Positions 41,579 to 49,578 of a stretch of DNA of 49,578 nucleotides are shown piece after piece. The notes under the pieces are model-generated. The model searched no databases. It saw only the letters and a program-made list of their open reading frames with translations, and was not told the origin of the DNA. The DNA is from JBFEUI01 sp041547565 (GTDB lineage: Bacteria > Pseudomonadota > Gammaproteobacteria > Thiohalomonadales > Thiohalomonadaceae), in NCBI GenBank assembly GCA_041547565.1, contig JBFEUI010000004.1:1-49578 (forward strand), read 5' to 3'. The position numbers and the translations under genes were made by a program. Positions within the stretch are counted from its first letter, which is position 1; each line of letters begins with the position of its first letter.

Positions 41579-42813
41579 CACAGGTAATACTGGCCCGGGT
41601 CGATGCCGTGTGCACCGGGTTCCAGGCTGTTGCGGATTTCCAGCAGATTGCCCATGGCATCGGTCGGGTCAGCCAGCAGATCGACGACCGGGAAATCTTC
41701 ATGATGGCATTTATCGCTATCGAGTATCAGCATCACCTTCGGCCGCAGACGGCGCGTACGGTTCTGCGCAATGACGATGCCCACCTGCTCGTCGCTCAGT
41801 TCCACGATCGTGCCTGCCGGATAGAGGCCAATCGCCTGGATGAACTGCTCGACCAGCTCACCCTGAAATTTGCTGTCACGCAGCGCGTACAGTTCCTTGA
41901 CCGCATCGCTTGGCGAGATGGTGTGGCCGTATACCCGCTCACTGGTCACCGCGTCATAGAAATCCACGATCGCCGCCATGCGCGCAAACACCGGTATTTC
42001 ATGTCCCTTCAAACCCCGCGGATAGCCGCTGCCGTCATAGCGCTCGTGGTGGGACATGATAATCGACAGGATCGCGTCATGATTCACTTTTGCATCCTTG
42101 ACGATCTCCATGCCATACAGCACATGCTGTTTGATCAGTTCAAACTCATCCTCGGTCAGCTGATCGGGCTTGAGCAGCAACGCTTCGGGCAGCTTCGTCT
42201 TGCCGATATCAAACAGCAGACAACCCAGGGCAAGCTGTTCGATATCCTTCTTTGCCAGCCCCAGGTGCCGTCCGAACGCCACCGCCCAGATCGAGGTGCT
42301 TACCGCATGTTTGTAGGTATAGGAGTCTTTGTCCTTGAGTCGCGCCAACCACAAATAGGCATCCGGATTTCGCACCACCGACTCGATCATCGGGGAGATC
42401 GCCTTTTTCAGCGCCGGCAGATCCAGCATCGTGCCCTTGCGCAATTTAGCCATGACATCCTCCACGGCTGAGGCAAGGTCGTGGTAGCCCGCCTTGGCCG
42501 TCTGCACCTCGGTGTCAAAATCGGTCACATCCTGGTAGGCCTGGCGCCCCTTGCCGTTGGCAACAATCTGCTCGAGCCTGTTCTCCTGGGGTGTACGGGC
42601 CGGTTTAGTTGGGGGGACAACCGGGGTCTTGCTGCGCACTTTATCGACATACACGCTCTCGCAGTGCCTGGCCAGCTCGTCGATATCGGCAGTGGTGTTG
42701 ATGTAAAAGCCCTGCATCAGAAAAGGGGTCTCAAGCCACGGCCTGTCCAGCCGGGATACATACATCCCCGGCCGCAAATCGGTGACACAGACTTTTTCTT
42801 CCTTTATATCCAT
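41578..42813 (-). CDS. HD-GYP domain protein with DUF3391, altered HD motif
   Basis: 411 aa. N-terminal DUF3391 (about 1-140; VCVTDLRPGMYVSRLDRPW) and C-terminal HD-GYP domain (about 145-370). The GYP motif HHERYDGSGYP is intact at 255-265 and His169 is kept. The HD motif itself, however, reads LLFDIGKTKLP (Phe201-Asp202), losing a metal-ligand histidine. It may therefore be weakly active, use metals differently, or serve as a regulator. First gene of a two-gene operon with the EAL protein. Confidence 0.92.
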   Translation of the reverse strand: MDIKEEKVCVTDLRPGMYVSRLDRPWLETPFLMQGFYINTTADIDELARHCESVYVDKVRSKTPVVPPTKPARTPQENRLEQIVANGKGRQAYQDVTDFDTEVQTAKAGYHDLASAVEDVMAKLRKGTMLDLPALKKAISPMIESVVRNPDAYLWLARLKDKDSYTYKHAVSTSIWAVAFGRHLGLAKKDIEQLALGCLLFDIGKTKLPEALLLKPDQLTEDEFELIKQHVLYGMEIVKDAKVNHDAILSIIMSHHERYDGSGYPRGLKGHEIPVFARMAAIVDFYDAVTSERVYGHTISPSDAVKELYALRDSKFQGELVEQFIQAIGLYPAGTIVELSDEQVGIVIAQNRTRRLRPKVMLILDSDKCHHEDFPVVDLLADPTDAMGNLLEIRNSLEPGAHGIDPGQYYL

Positions 42814-43119
42814 TGCCTATCTTCCATGAAATCAATTACCGGCGAAGGTATGCATCGTGCCCCATACACCCCTTGTAGCTATTGTTATGGTTGGACTGAT
42901 GAGATTGCCGTAATACGTGTAGACACTACAGATTAAACCGACTCCATCCTGCCATCAATTACCGGGCAGGAACAATACGGATATTCAGTACCAACGCACG
43001 GCACCGGCCGCAATAAAGCAGTCTCCCCGGCTGGCGTTAAAAAGTTCATAAAATCAACAGGTTTTGCGGCTTAAAGGTTGTTATAATCGGCCACACCCTA
43101 TCGGCGACGCAGATACACA
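42814..43119. other. Non-coding gap between the HD-GYP and greB genes
   Basis: 306 bases between divergent genes. It holds an exact 12-base direct repeat, ATCAATTACCGG, at 42831 and 42954. The second copy is nested in a small hairpin (CCTGCC at 42948, GGCAGG at 42965). An extended -10 promoter for greB lies near its right end. I saw no small gene or RNA that I can support. Confidence 0.55.
43079..43087 (+). promoter_or_regulatory. Extended -10 promoter of greB
   Basis: TGTTATAAT: a perfect TATAAT at 43082-43087 with the extended TGN just upstream. No good -35 is visible, as is common with extended -10 promoters. Expected start is near 43094, about 26 bases before the greB ATG. Confidence 0.6.
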
Positions 43120-43620
43120 ATGGGACGCTGGCGACCCCCACAACCCAAATCATCCCCCTACATTACCTCCCAGGGCTTCGAGTCGCTCCAGCAGGAGTTG
43201 CAGGGCCTGTGGGAGCGGCGCAAGGAGGTTACCCGCGCCCTAGCGGCCGCCGCCGCGGAGGGCGACCGCTCGGAAAACGCCGAGTACATCTATCGGAAAA
43301 AAGAGCTGGCGGGCATCGACCGGCGCATTCGTTACCTGCAAAAGCGCCTGCCCGATCTGACCGTGGTGGCGGAACCGCCCGCCGATCCGGGGCGGGTCTT
43401 CTTCAGCGCCTGGGTCACCCTCGAGGATGAAGAGGGCGGGGAGAGTACCTACCGCATTGTCGGGGCCGATGAATTCGATCCCGATCGCGGCTGGATCAGT
43501 GTCGACTCGCCCATGGCCCGGGCACTGCTGAAACATGGCGTTGACGACGAAATAAAAGTCACCACACCGGGGGGCGATGTCACCTACTTCATCACCGCCA
43601 TTCGCTACAGTGAGGCGTGA
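43120..43620 (+). CDS. greB: Transcription elongation factor GreB
   Basis: Rescues backtracked RNA polymerase by stimulating transcript cleavage, 166 aa. The N-terminal coiled-coil carries the acidic tip GDRSENAEYIYRKKELAGID (about 48-67), whose Asp and Glu are catalytic. The GreB-specific RRIRYLQKRLPDLTVV follows, then the C-terminal FKBP-like domain. Preceded by an extended -10 promoter. Confidence 0.95.
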   Translation: MGRWRPPQPKSSPYITSQGFESLQQELQGLWERRKEVTRALAAAAAEGDRSENAEYIYRKKELAGIDRRIRYLQKRLPDLTVVAEPPADPGRVFFSAWVTLEDEEGGESTYRIVGADEFDPDRGWISVDSPMARALLKHGVDDEIKVTTPGGDVTYFITAIRYSEA

Positions 43621-43704
43621 TGGCCATCAGCTTATAGATTTGCTGTCTGCACCTGCAATGGTGTCTAATCACAACATCGCCGCAATAACGACAACAGGCG
43701 CTTC

Positions 43705-44247
43705 ATGAATCTTCATACGCTCTACAAACGCATTATCGTCATCGTTCTCCTGGCCCTGCCGCTCTACTGGCTGGTCTTCACCCCGCACGGGCAACACACC
43801 CTCGATGTGTTCCTGCTCAAGATCGGCGGCGGTGAGGCGATCACCATCGACCTCAATGCCCTGAACGCCAATATCGAGGAGGGGCAGATCAAGCGCGACA
43901 TGCCCGATGTCGAGTTCGAGTGTGGTGCCATGCACAGCCCCGGCATGCGTGGATGCAGCGCCGCAATTGCCACCTTCAACGAGATCCCGGCCCGCAGCGT
44001 CACCTTCGTGTTCAATCAGAACCGGCTGCAACGGGTGAAGCTGCTCTATCGCCGCTCCTATCATGAGTCGATGATCAACTACCTGCTGGCGTCCATCGGT
44101 GCACCGATGAACACGCCGCCGCAGCCCGGCATGCACGCCCCGGTCTCCCAGTGGCAGGTCGGATACGGCAGGGTGATCGCCCTGCAGGAGCTGAGTGAGC
44201 CCGAACTGGAGGCCGCGCTGTACTGGAACGCAGCAGCGGCCGAGTGA
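43705..44247 (+). CDS. Hypothetical single-span membrane protein
   Basis: 180 aa. An N-terminal anchor (IIVIVLLALPLYWLVF, about 10-25) is followed by an exported or periplasmic domain with two Cys in FECGAMHSPGMRGCSAAI that could pair. No family recognised. It follows greB by 84 bases on the same strand and converges with the next gene. Composition and codon use look like the neighbours, so a real gene is likely. Confidence 0.7.
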   Translation: MNLHTLYKRIIVIVLLALPLYWLVFTPHGQHTLDVFLLKIGGGEAITIDLNALNANIEEGQIKRDMPDVEFECGAMHSPGMRGCSAAIATFNEIPARSVTFVFNQNRLQRVKLLYRRSYHESMINYLLASIGAPMNTPPQPGMHAPVSQWQVGYGRVIALQELSEPELEAALYWNAAAAE

Positions 44248-44298
44248 TCTGGCGGCAGCGCTCTATTCTGCCGGGCATGGTCCTTGCCATGCCCCGTA

Positions 44299-44730
44299 TC
44301 AGCCAAAGCCGCCGTAGCTCTCCGCGCACTTTGCAGGCGGCCTGTCCGCCGCCGCGGCACGGCGCGCCGGCCAGCCCTCCAGGCCCGCCTTCCAGTCCAG
44401 CACAAACTGTTCCAGCGACTCGATGAAATCCGCCTCGTGACTCTGGCGATTGATGGTGCAGTGTATATTGACGCAGGCGCTATCAGACTCGGCCGTTACC
44501 GTCCATTGCAGCGCATTGGGGCAGCCCGGCAGGGTAAAGCGCACCCCGTCACGCACGACCTCCCGATGAACGGTAAATTCACCCCAGACACAGTAGATCT
44601 CGCCCCGTTCACCGTTTGTCGCAAGCACCCGGTCTATCGAGGCACACCACTGCGGCAGGTTGGCAATGCCGACATGACGCTGCAACAGCATCGGCGACAT
44701 GCGCACAGCGGCGGCTGCAAAAAACTCCAT
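44299..44730 (-). CDS. Hypothetical protein downstream of a HIT gene
   Basis: 143 aa, soluble, with several Cys (LPQWCAS, EIYCVWGEF, LPGCPNALQW, DSACVNIHCTINRQ). No family recognised. The alternating pattern EIYCVWGEFTVHREVV to VNIHCTINRQ suggests a beta-sheet core followed by a helix. The ATG at 44730 has GAGAAG upstream and lies 17 bases after the HIT gene stop, so it is probably third in a GIY-YIG, HIT, hypothetical run. Confidence 0.65.
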   Translation of the reverse strand: MEFFAAAAVRMSPMLLQRHVGIANLPQWCASIDRVLATNGERGEIYCVWGEFTVHREVVRDGVRFTLPGCPNALQWTVTAESDSACVNIHCTINRQSHEADFIESLEQFVLDWKAGLEGWPARRAAAADRPPAKCAESYGGFG

Positions 44731-44747
44731 TAGCTTCTCATCCCGGC

Positions 44748-45176
44748 TCACGCCTCGAATTGAAAGTTGTCCTGCAGCGCTTGTCGCAGGCTGTCGATCA
44801 ACCGCGCCAGCGCCGCATCGCTGTAGGGTTGCACCGGCACCTTTCCCCACACCGGTGCCGGCCATGCCGCATCCTTGCGGTAACGCACCACATGATGCAG
44901 GTGCAGTTGGGGCACCAGATTACCGAGCGCGGCGATATTGATCTTGTCGGCCTTGAACACCGCGGCAATGACCCGGGAAAGCTGCGACGACTCTTGCATC
45001 AACTGCTGCTGGTCAGCGTCGCTCAACTGGTAGATCTCGGTCACATTGTCCCGGTCGGGAACCAGAATAAACCAGGGATAGTTGGCGTCATTCATCAGCA
45101 GCAGGCGGCACAGGGGAAAGCGGCCGATGGGCACACAGTCGCCAAGCAGGCGCGGATGCAGTTCACTCATGTACAT
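44748..45176 (-). CDS. HIT-domain protein
   Basis: 142 aa. Histidine-triad fold with LLMNDANYPWFILVPDRDNV near the start and the triad QLHLHHVVRY at about 90-99, preceded by NLVPQ, as in the proteobacterial HIT branch acting on dinucleoside polyphosphates or aminoacyl-AMP. Overlaps the end of the GIY-YIG gene by 10 bases. Confidence 0.9.
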   Translation of the reverse strand: MYMSELHPRLLGDCVPIGRFPLCRLLLMNDANYPWFILVPDRDNVTEIYQLSDADQQQLMQESSQLSRVIAAVFKADKINIAALGNLVPQLHLHHVVRYRKDAAWPAPVWGKVPVQPYSDAALARLIDSLRQALQDNFQFEA

Positions 45177-45436
45177 TCACCCTTGTATTCACGTACCAGG
45201 GACTCCTTTGCCTGTTTCGCCAATCGCTTGATTTCGCACTCGCGCCTGGCCGCCTCCGCACGGTTTTGCCGTGGCTCGCGGTAGACCAGTGTCACCGGCC
45301 GGCGACTGCGGGTATAGCGGGCAGCGCGGCGGTTGTCGGCATTGTGCTCATTGACACGCCGTACGACATCCATGGCAATACCCGTATACAGGCTGCCATC
45401 GGCACAACGCACCATGTAGACCGACCATTCACCCAT
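45167..45436 (-). CDS. GIY-YIG nuclease-fold protein (YhbQ/UPF0213-like)
   Basis: 89 aa, one GIY-YIG domain. VYMVRCADGSLYTGIAMDV holds the motif (VYM at 6-8, YTG about ten residues on), with the catalytic Arg in RRVNEHN and Glu in RAEAARRECEIKRL. Small stand-alone members of this group are thought to act in DNA repair. First gene of a three-gene run. Confidence 0.88.
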   Translation of the reverse strand: MGEWSVYMVRCADGSLYTGIAMDVVRRVNEHNADNRRAARYTRSRRPVTLVYREPRQNRAEAARRECEIKRLAKQAKESLVREYKGECT

Positions 45437-45619
45437 CAGCGACTCGAGTGGCAGACATTTAAACCCTTTCCATCCCTAATACGGCACAAACCTTAAACCT
45501 GTTGTAAGCAAATTCACTACCTCACCAATTATTGCTATGCTCACCGGACAAACGCAATGATTGTTGCTGTCTCCCGTTGACCTTTTTATTTCCCTACTGC
45601 AGGCATGGAGAATTGCTGA

Positions 45620-47413
45620 ATGCGCGCCAACCCCAGTGGACCCGCAGCACAGCCACCCCAGGTTGAGCGCACATCCCCCGATGAGAGCGAGCGGCAAATA
45701 CGTGCCGAAGCGGTAAAACTGCTTTACAAACAATCCCGCTCGGTCTTCAGCGTCAGCATTATCAACGCCTCACTACTGGTATACCTGTTGTGGGGAGTGA
45801 TCCCTGAACAGCGGCTGGTCATCTGGCTCTCGCTGCTGCTCATGCTGACGGCAATCCGCGCGCTGTTCAGCATTCGCTACATGAGACTGAAACCTGCCAT
45901 GGAGCACAACTGGCGGTGGGCGCGTATCTATACCTTCGGCTCACTGCTCAGTGGCTGTATCTGGGGCTCGGCCGGCATCCTGCTCTATCCGCAGGGGCAT
46001 ATCGAATATCAGGCCCTGGTGATCTTCCTGCTCGGCGGCATGGGCGTCGGCGCCTTCGCCTCGCATGTGATCTATCTGCCGGCCTTCTACAGCTACTTTG
46101 TCCCAAGCATGCTGCCCGTATTTTTCAACCTGCTCTCGGAAGGTGATCGCTCCCATGTCACGCTGGGAATGTGGGTCGGCGCCTTTATTGTCGGTGTGCT
46201 GATACTCTCCAGGAACAGCAACCGGATACAGACCGACGCCCTGCGTCTGCGCGTCGAAAACCAGATGCTTATCACGCGTCTGGAGAAAAAACGCGAAATC
46301 GCCGAGCAGGCCAGCATCGCCAAATCGAAGTTCCTCGCCGCCGCCAGCCATGACCTGCGCCAACCGCTGTTTGCACTCGGCATGTTCTCGCAGACACTGG
46401 AGGAGATCGCCAGGGACGATGATATACGCACCATCAGCCAGCACATCAAGACCACCTATACCTCACTGAAAAACCTGCTCGATTCGCTGCTGGACATCTC
46501 CAAACTGGAGGCGGGGGTGGTCAGGGCCGAGAAAAGCGATTTCTTTCTTCAGGATCTGTTTGAGCGCCTGGCGCTGGAATTCCAGCCCGTGGCGCAGGCC
46601 GAGGGCATTGAGCTGCGCGTGATCCCCACCAGTGCGGTGGTGCACAGCGATGCCGCCATCCTGGGCAGGGTTCTGCGCAACCTCGTGGACAACGCCATTC
46701 GCTATACCCACGACGGCAAGATCATAATCGGTCTCAAGCATTGCGCCGGCGGTTATCAGATACGCGTGTGTGACAGCGGTATCGGTATCGCGGCGGAACA
46801 CCACGACAAGATTTTCAACGAATACTACCAGGTTGCCAACATCGAGCGTGACGCGGAGAAGGGGCTCGGGCTCGGTCTTGCCATTGTCAAAGGTTCGGTT
46901 GAACTGCTTGGCGAGCACATCAGTCTTTCCTCACAGCCTGGCAAGGGAACGATGTTTTGCATCACCATTGCACGCGGAGAACAACTTAAACCGGCACAGA
47001 TCGCCCACAACAACTACTCCGCGCAGGAGGAAAAGATCATTCTGGTCATCGACGACGATCGTTTTGTCAGGGACGGTCTGCAGCACATGCTCGAGACCTG
47101 GGGTTTCGTCCCGCTGATTGCCGATTCGGGGCGGGGCGCCATCGAGGTGCTGGAGAACGAGGGGCTGGAACCTGATCTTGTCCTTGCCGACTATCGCCTG
47201 CGCGATCATGAAAACGGTGTGGAGGCCGCCGAAGTCGTTATCGCGCGTATCGGCCGGCCATTGCCGATCATCATTATCACCGGGGATACGGCACCGGAAC
47301 GGCTACGCGAGGTCGTCGCCCATGGCCATGAACTGCTGCACAAGCCCATTCCACCGCAGGAACTGCGTGCAGCGATCCTGCTCCATCTGGGGCAGGACGA
47401 AGAGGGCAACTGA
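45620..47413 (+). CDS. Membrane hybrid sensor histidine kinase with C-terminal receiver
   Basis: 597 aa. About six predicted membrane helices (about 40-205) form an integral sensor. A short coiled-coil linker leads to HisKA with AASHDLRQPLFALGMF (phosphoacceptor His). The HATPase domain has NLVDNAIRYTHDGK, CDSGIGI and GLGLGLAIV. The receiver (about 475-592) has VIDDDRF, phosphoacceptor Asp in LADYRLRD and Lys in LLHKPIPP. HDLRQP-type kinases with a terminal receiver are widespread, but signal and partner are unknown. GGAG precedes the ATG. Confidence 0.93.
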   Translation: MRANPSGPAAQPPQVERTSPDESERQIRAEAVKLLYKQSRSVFSVSIINASLLVYLLWGVIPEQRLVIWLSLLLMLTAIRALFSIRYMRLKPAMEHNWRWARIYTFGSLLSGCIWGSAGILLYPQGHIEYQALVIFLLGGMGVGAFASHVIYLPAFYSYFVPSMLPVFFNLLSEGDRSHVTLGMWVGAFIVGVLILSRNSNRIQTDALRLRVENQMLITRLEKKREIAEQASIAKSKFLAAASHDLRQPLFALGMFSQTLEEIARDDDIRTISQHIKTTYTSLKNLLDSLLDISKLEAGVVRAEKSDFFLQDLFERLALEFQPVAQAEGIELRVIPTSAVVHSDAAILGRVLRNLVDNAIRYTHDGKIIIGLKHCAGGYQIRVCDSGIGIAAEHHDKIFNEYYQVANIERDAEKGLGLGLAIVKGSVELLGEHISLSSQPGKGTMFCITIARGEQLKPAQIAHNNYSAQEEKIILVIDDDRFVRDGLQHMLETWGFVPLIADSGRGAIEVLENEGLEPDLVLADYRLRDHENGVEAAEVVIARIGRPLPIIIITGDTAPERLREVVAHGHELLHKPIPPQELRAAILLHLGQDEEGN

Positions 47414-47434
47414 GGCCGCTCTCACAGTGGCCGC

Positions 47435-48187
47435 TTAAGATTTTTTACCTTCGATCAGCGACTCGATGAGATCCATCGGCAGCGGGAACACGATGGTACT
47501 GGATTTGTCGCCCGCGATCTCGGTCAGCGTCTGCATGTAGCGCAACTGCAGCGCCTGGGGTTGCTGCGAGAGCTTCTTCGCCGCCTCCAGCAGCTTCTCC
47601 GAGGCCTGCATCTCACCCTCGGCGTGTATCACCTTGGCCCGCCGCGCCCGCTCGGCCTCTGCCTGCCGGGCGATGGCGCGCACCATGCTCTCATCCAGGT
47701 CGACATGCTTGATCTCGACATTGTTCACCTTGATCCCCCAGGCGTCGGTCTGTTGATCCAGGATGCTCTGTATGTCGGCATTCAGCCGTTCGCGTTCGGC
47801 CAGCATCTCGTCCAGTTCATGCTGACCCAGCACCGAGCGCAGCGTGGTCTGCGCCAGCTGGCTGGTTGCGGTGTAGAAATCCTCCACCTGGATAATGGCC
47901 CGCTCCGGATCGATGACGCGGAAATAGACCACCGCATTGACCTCGACCGACACGTTGTCCCTCGAGATCACATCCTGGCTCGGCACGTCCATCACGATGG
48001 TGCGCAGGTCGACCCTGACCATCTGCTGAATCACGGGAATAATAATAATGAAACCCGGCCCTTTTACCTTCCAGAAACGCCCCAGCAGAAACACCACGCC
48101 GCGCTCGTACTCGCGCAGTATTCTGATGGCACTGGCAAAGAACAGAATCACCAGTACCAGGATCACATAAAATGCATAACCGCCCAT
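47435..48187 (-). CDS. Slipin (stomatin/SPFH family) membrane protein
   Basis: 250 aa. One N-terminal membrane helix (about 5-22) then an SPFH domain: LREYERGVVFLLGRFWKVKG, VDLRTIVMDVPSQDVISRDN, VEVNAVVYFRVIDPERAI, LRSVLGQHELDEMLAERERL. The C-terminal coiled-coil is rich in Ala/Glu. It forms a pair with NfeD, 1 base apart; NfeD-type proteases are known to cleave partner stomatins in other organisms. Confidence 0.95.
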   Translation of the reverse strand: MGGYAFYVILVLVILFFASAIRILREYERGVVFLLGRFWKVKGPGFIIIIPVIQQMVRVDLRTIVMDVPSQDVISRDNVSVEVNAVVYFRVIDPERAIIQVEDFYTATSQLAQTTLRSVLGQHELDEMLAERERLNADIQSILDQQTDAWGIKVNNVEIKHVDLDESMVRAIARQAEAERARRAKVIHAEGEMQASEKLLEAAKKLSQQPQALQLRYMQTLTEIAGDKSSTIVFPLPMDLIESLIEGKKS

Positions 48188-48188
48188 G

Positions 48189-49553
48189 CTATTCCTCCTT
48201 TGCCGGTTCCCGGCAGGGCTCCACCTGCAGCACCAATCCGCTTATCCCGATCACCCTCACCTGCTCCCCCTTGTGCAGCGGCACCTGCGTCACCGCCTGC
48301 CAGCGTTCGCTGTGCACGCTGACCGTACCCTTCGCGTCAAAGTCCTCCTTCACCTCGGCCAGCGCACCGAGCAACTCCTCCATGCCACTGACCACGGGAC
48401 GTCGCCGCGCCTTGATCGCCATGCCGATGACAACGACAAACACCAGTGCGCTGATGAGCGAAAAGGCCAGTATGACCGACAGGTCGATACCGAAACCCGG
48501 CACCTCGGTGTCCATCAGGATGACTGAGCCGAAGACAAAGGCGATCAGCCCGCCGATACCAAGCATGCCGAAACTCGGCTCAAAGGCCTCGCCGACCATC
48601 AGCGCCACCCCGAGCAGGATCAGGCCCACGCCGGCATAGTTGATCGGCAACAGCTGAAAGGCGTACATCGCCAGGAGCAGCGCTATGGCCCCCACGGTGC
48701 CCGGGATCACCGCCCCCGGATTGGAAAACTCGAAGATCAGCCCGTAAATGCCCAGCAGCATCAGGATGTAGGCGATATTGGGATTGGTGATCACGGCAAG
48801 AAAGCGGCTGCGCCAGTCCGGTGCATGCTCTTCCACGAACAGCCCCGCCGTGTGCAGGGTGCGTGCCTCGCCCTGGACCTTAACGCTGCGGCCGTCGAGC
48901 TGCTGCAACAGGTCTGCCATGCCACTGGCCACCACATCGATGACCCGCATCTCCAGTGCCTCGGCGGCGGGCAGGCTGGCCGCCTCGCGTACCGCCTTCT
49001 CCGCCCACTCCTGGTTACGCCCGTGCAGCTGTGCCAGGCCGCGAATATAGGCCACGGCGTCGTTCACCGCCTTCGCCGTTTTGGCATCACCAGGGCTCTC
49101 TTTCGCTGTTCCCTGATCCGGCTTGTCGTCAGCCTCCGGCGGCGACGCCCCTAGCGTCACCGGCGTTGCCGCGCCCAGGTTGGTGCCCGGCGCCATCGCC
49201 GCGATATGGCTGGCGTACAGGATATAGGTGCCGGCACTGGCGGCACGCGCACCGGTCGGTGCAACATAGCTGGCGACGGGTACAGGGGAGTTGCTGATGT
49301 TTTTCACGATGCCGCGCATCGCGCTATCCAGTCCGCCGGGGGTGTCCATACGGATCACCACCAGCCGCGCTCGCCTGTCCGCCGCGCCGGCCAGCGCACG
49401 CTCTAGGTAATCGTCCGTGGCCGGGCCGATGGCACCCTCGATATTCAGCTGAATCACCACGCCCTCTTCGCACTGCAGCGGCAGCGAATAGCCCAGCAGT
49501 GCAAAGAGCAACAGCAGTGGATAGCTAATGAAATTGCGCGTCACTTTGTCCAT
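48189..49553 (-). CDS. NfeD-family membrane serine protease (long form)
   Basis: 454 aa. Signal or anchor at the N-terminus, then a ClpP-like serine protease domain (about 30-240) with DTPGGLDSAMRGIVKNI and catalytic Ser in GARAASAGTYIL. Four to five membrane helices follow (about 255-385), then a C-terminal OB-fold NfeD domain (about 395-450, GTVSVHSERWQAV). It is first in the pair with slipin, with a probable role in membrane-protein quality control. The window ends 25 bases upstream of its ATG. Confidence 0.95.
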   Translation of the reverse strand: MDKVTRNFISYPLLLLFALLGYSLPLQCEEGVVIQLNIEGAIGPATDDYLERALAGAADRRARLVVIRMDTPGGLDSAMRGIVKNISNSPVPVASYVAPTGARAASAGTYILYASHIAAMAPGTNLGAATPVTLGASPPEADDKPDQGTAKESPGDAKTAKAVNDAVAYIRGLAQLHGRNQEWAEKAVREAASLPAAEALEMRVIDVVASGMADLLQQLDGRSVKVQGEARTLHTAGLFVEEHAPDWRSRFLAVITNPNIAYILMLLGIYGLIFEFSNPGAVIPGTVGAIALLLAMYAFQLLPINYAGVGLILLGVALMVGEAFEPSFGMLGIGGLIAFVFGSVILMDTEVPGFGIDLSVILAFSLISALVFVVVIGMAIKARRRPVVSGMEELLGALAEVKEDFDAKGTVSVHSERWQAVTQVPLHKGEQVRVIGISGLVLQVEPCREPAKEE

Positions 49554-49578
49554 GGCCGCCTGCCCGAGGTACCTCTGA

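Overview
The window reads as a chromosomal segment from a sulfur-oxidising gammaproteobacterium. The evidence is an F-type ATP synthase operon flanked by mnmG-rsmG-parA-parB and glmU-glmS in the usual gammaproteobacterial order, a soxXA pair for thiosulfate oxidation with a small Tyr/Gly-rich secreted protein resembling a sulfur globule protein beside it, and gammaproteobacterial housekeeping genes (cmoM, tmcA, greB, slyD type). Nearly all DNA is coding. I see no rRNA, tRNA, CRISPR array, insertion sequence or prophage, and no convincing oriC or parS.

Layout. (1) 29-7475: a transporter and signalling island. On the minus strand lies a usp-like gene, a SulP anion transporter and an SLC13 permease. 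On the plus strand lies a membrane histidine kinase and an NtrC-family activator. The 236-base divergent gap holds a very good sigma-54 promoter facing the transporters and a set of TGCAACA operator-like sites. (2) 7519-12739: MFS transporter, glmS, glmU, FKBP-type isomerase. (3) 12855-19837: atpIBEFHAGDC, with a consensus sigma-70 promoter upstream and an intrinsic terminator after atpC. (4) 20091-24702: parB, parA, rsmG, mnmG. (5) 25010-29996: PilZ protein, putP, a small secreted protein, the sulfur-globule-like gene, soxA, soxX, cmoM. (6) 30150-35087: cyclophilin-fold protein and SlyD-like isomerase, then a minus-strand run of glutamate dehydrogenase, a hypothetical, a soluble PDC sensor protein, a spermidine-synthase-like enzyme and a C_GCAxxG_C_C protein. 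(7) 35363-42813: B12-binding radical SAM protein, tmcA, Ap4A phosphorylase-like gene, and a coupled HD-GYP/EAL c-di-GMP pair. (8) 43120-49553: greB, hypotheticals, HIT and GIY-YIG proteins, a hybrid histidine kinase, and a slipin/NfeD pair.

The most unusual structure is not a gene. At least five intergenic gaps carry degenerate arrays of 7-base units kept in strict 7-base phase. In all five the left half is followed by a half made of the complementary unit, so the whole is dyad-symmetric. Two further gaps (parA/parB and mnmG/rsmG) carry the same design with 8-base units. The unit sequence differs between loci, but period, symmetry and position (mostly at gene 3' ends) recur. Several genes (glmU, soxA, tmcA) take their last codons and stop codon from the array. 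I treat this as a candidate undescribed class of phased inverted-repeat element.

Functionally, the energy genes (Sox, ATP synthase), anion transport under sigma-54 control, and several second-messenger or stress sensors (PilZ, HD-GYP, EAL, PDC, hybrid kinase) fit a chemolithotroph adjusting to changing electron donor or carbon supply. That is inference from gene content.
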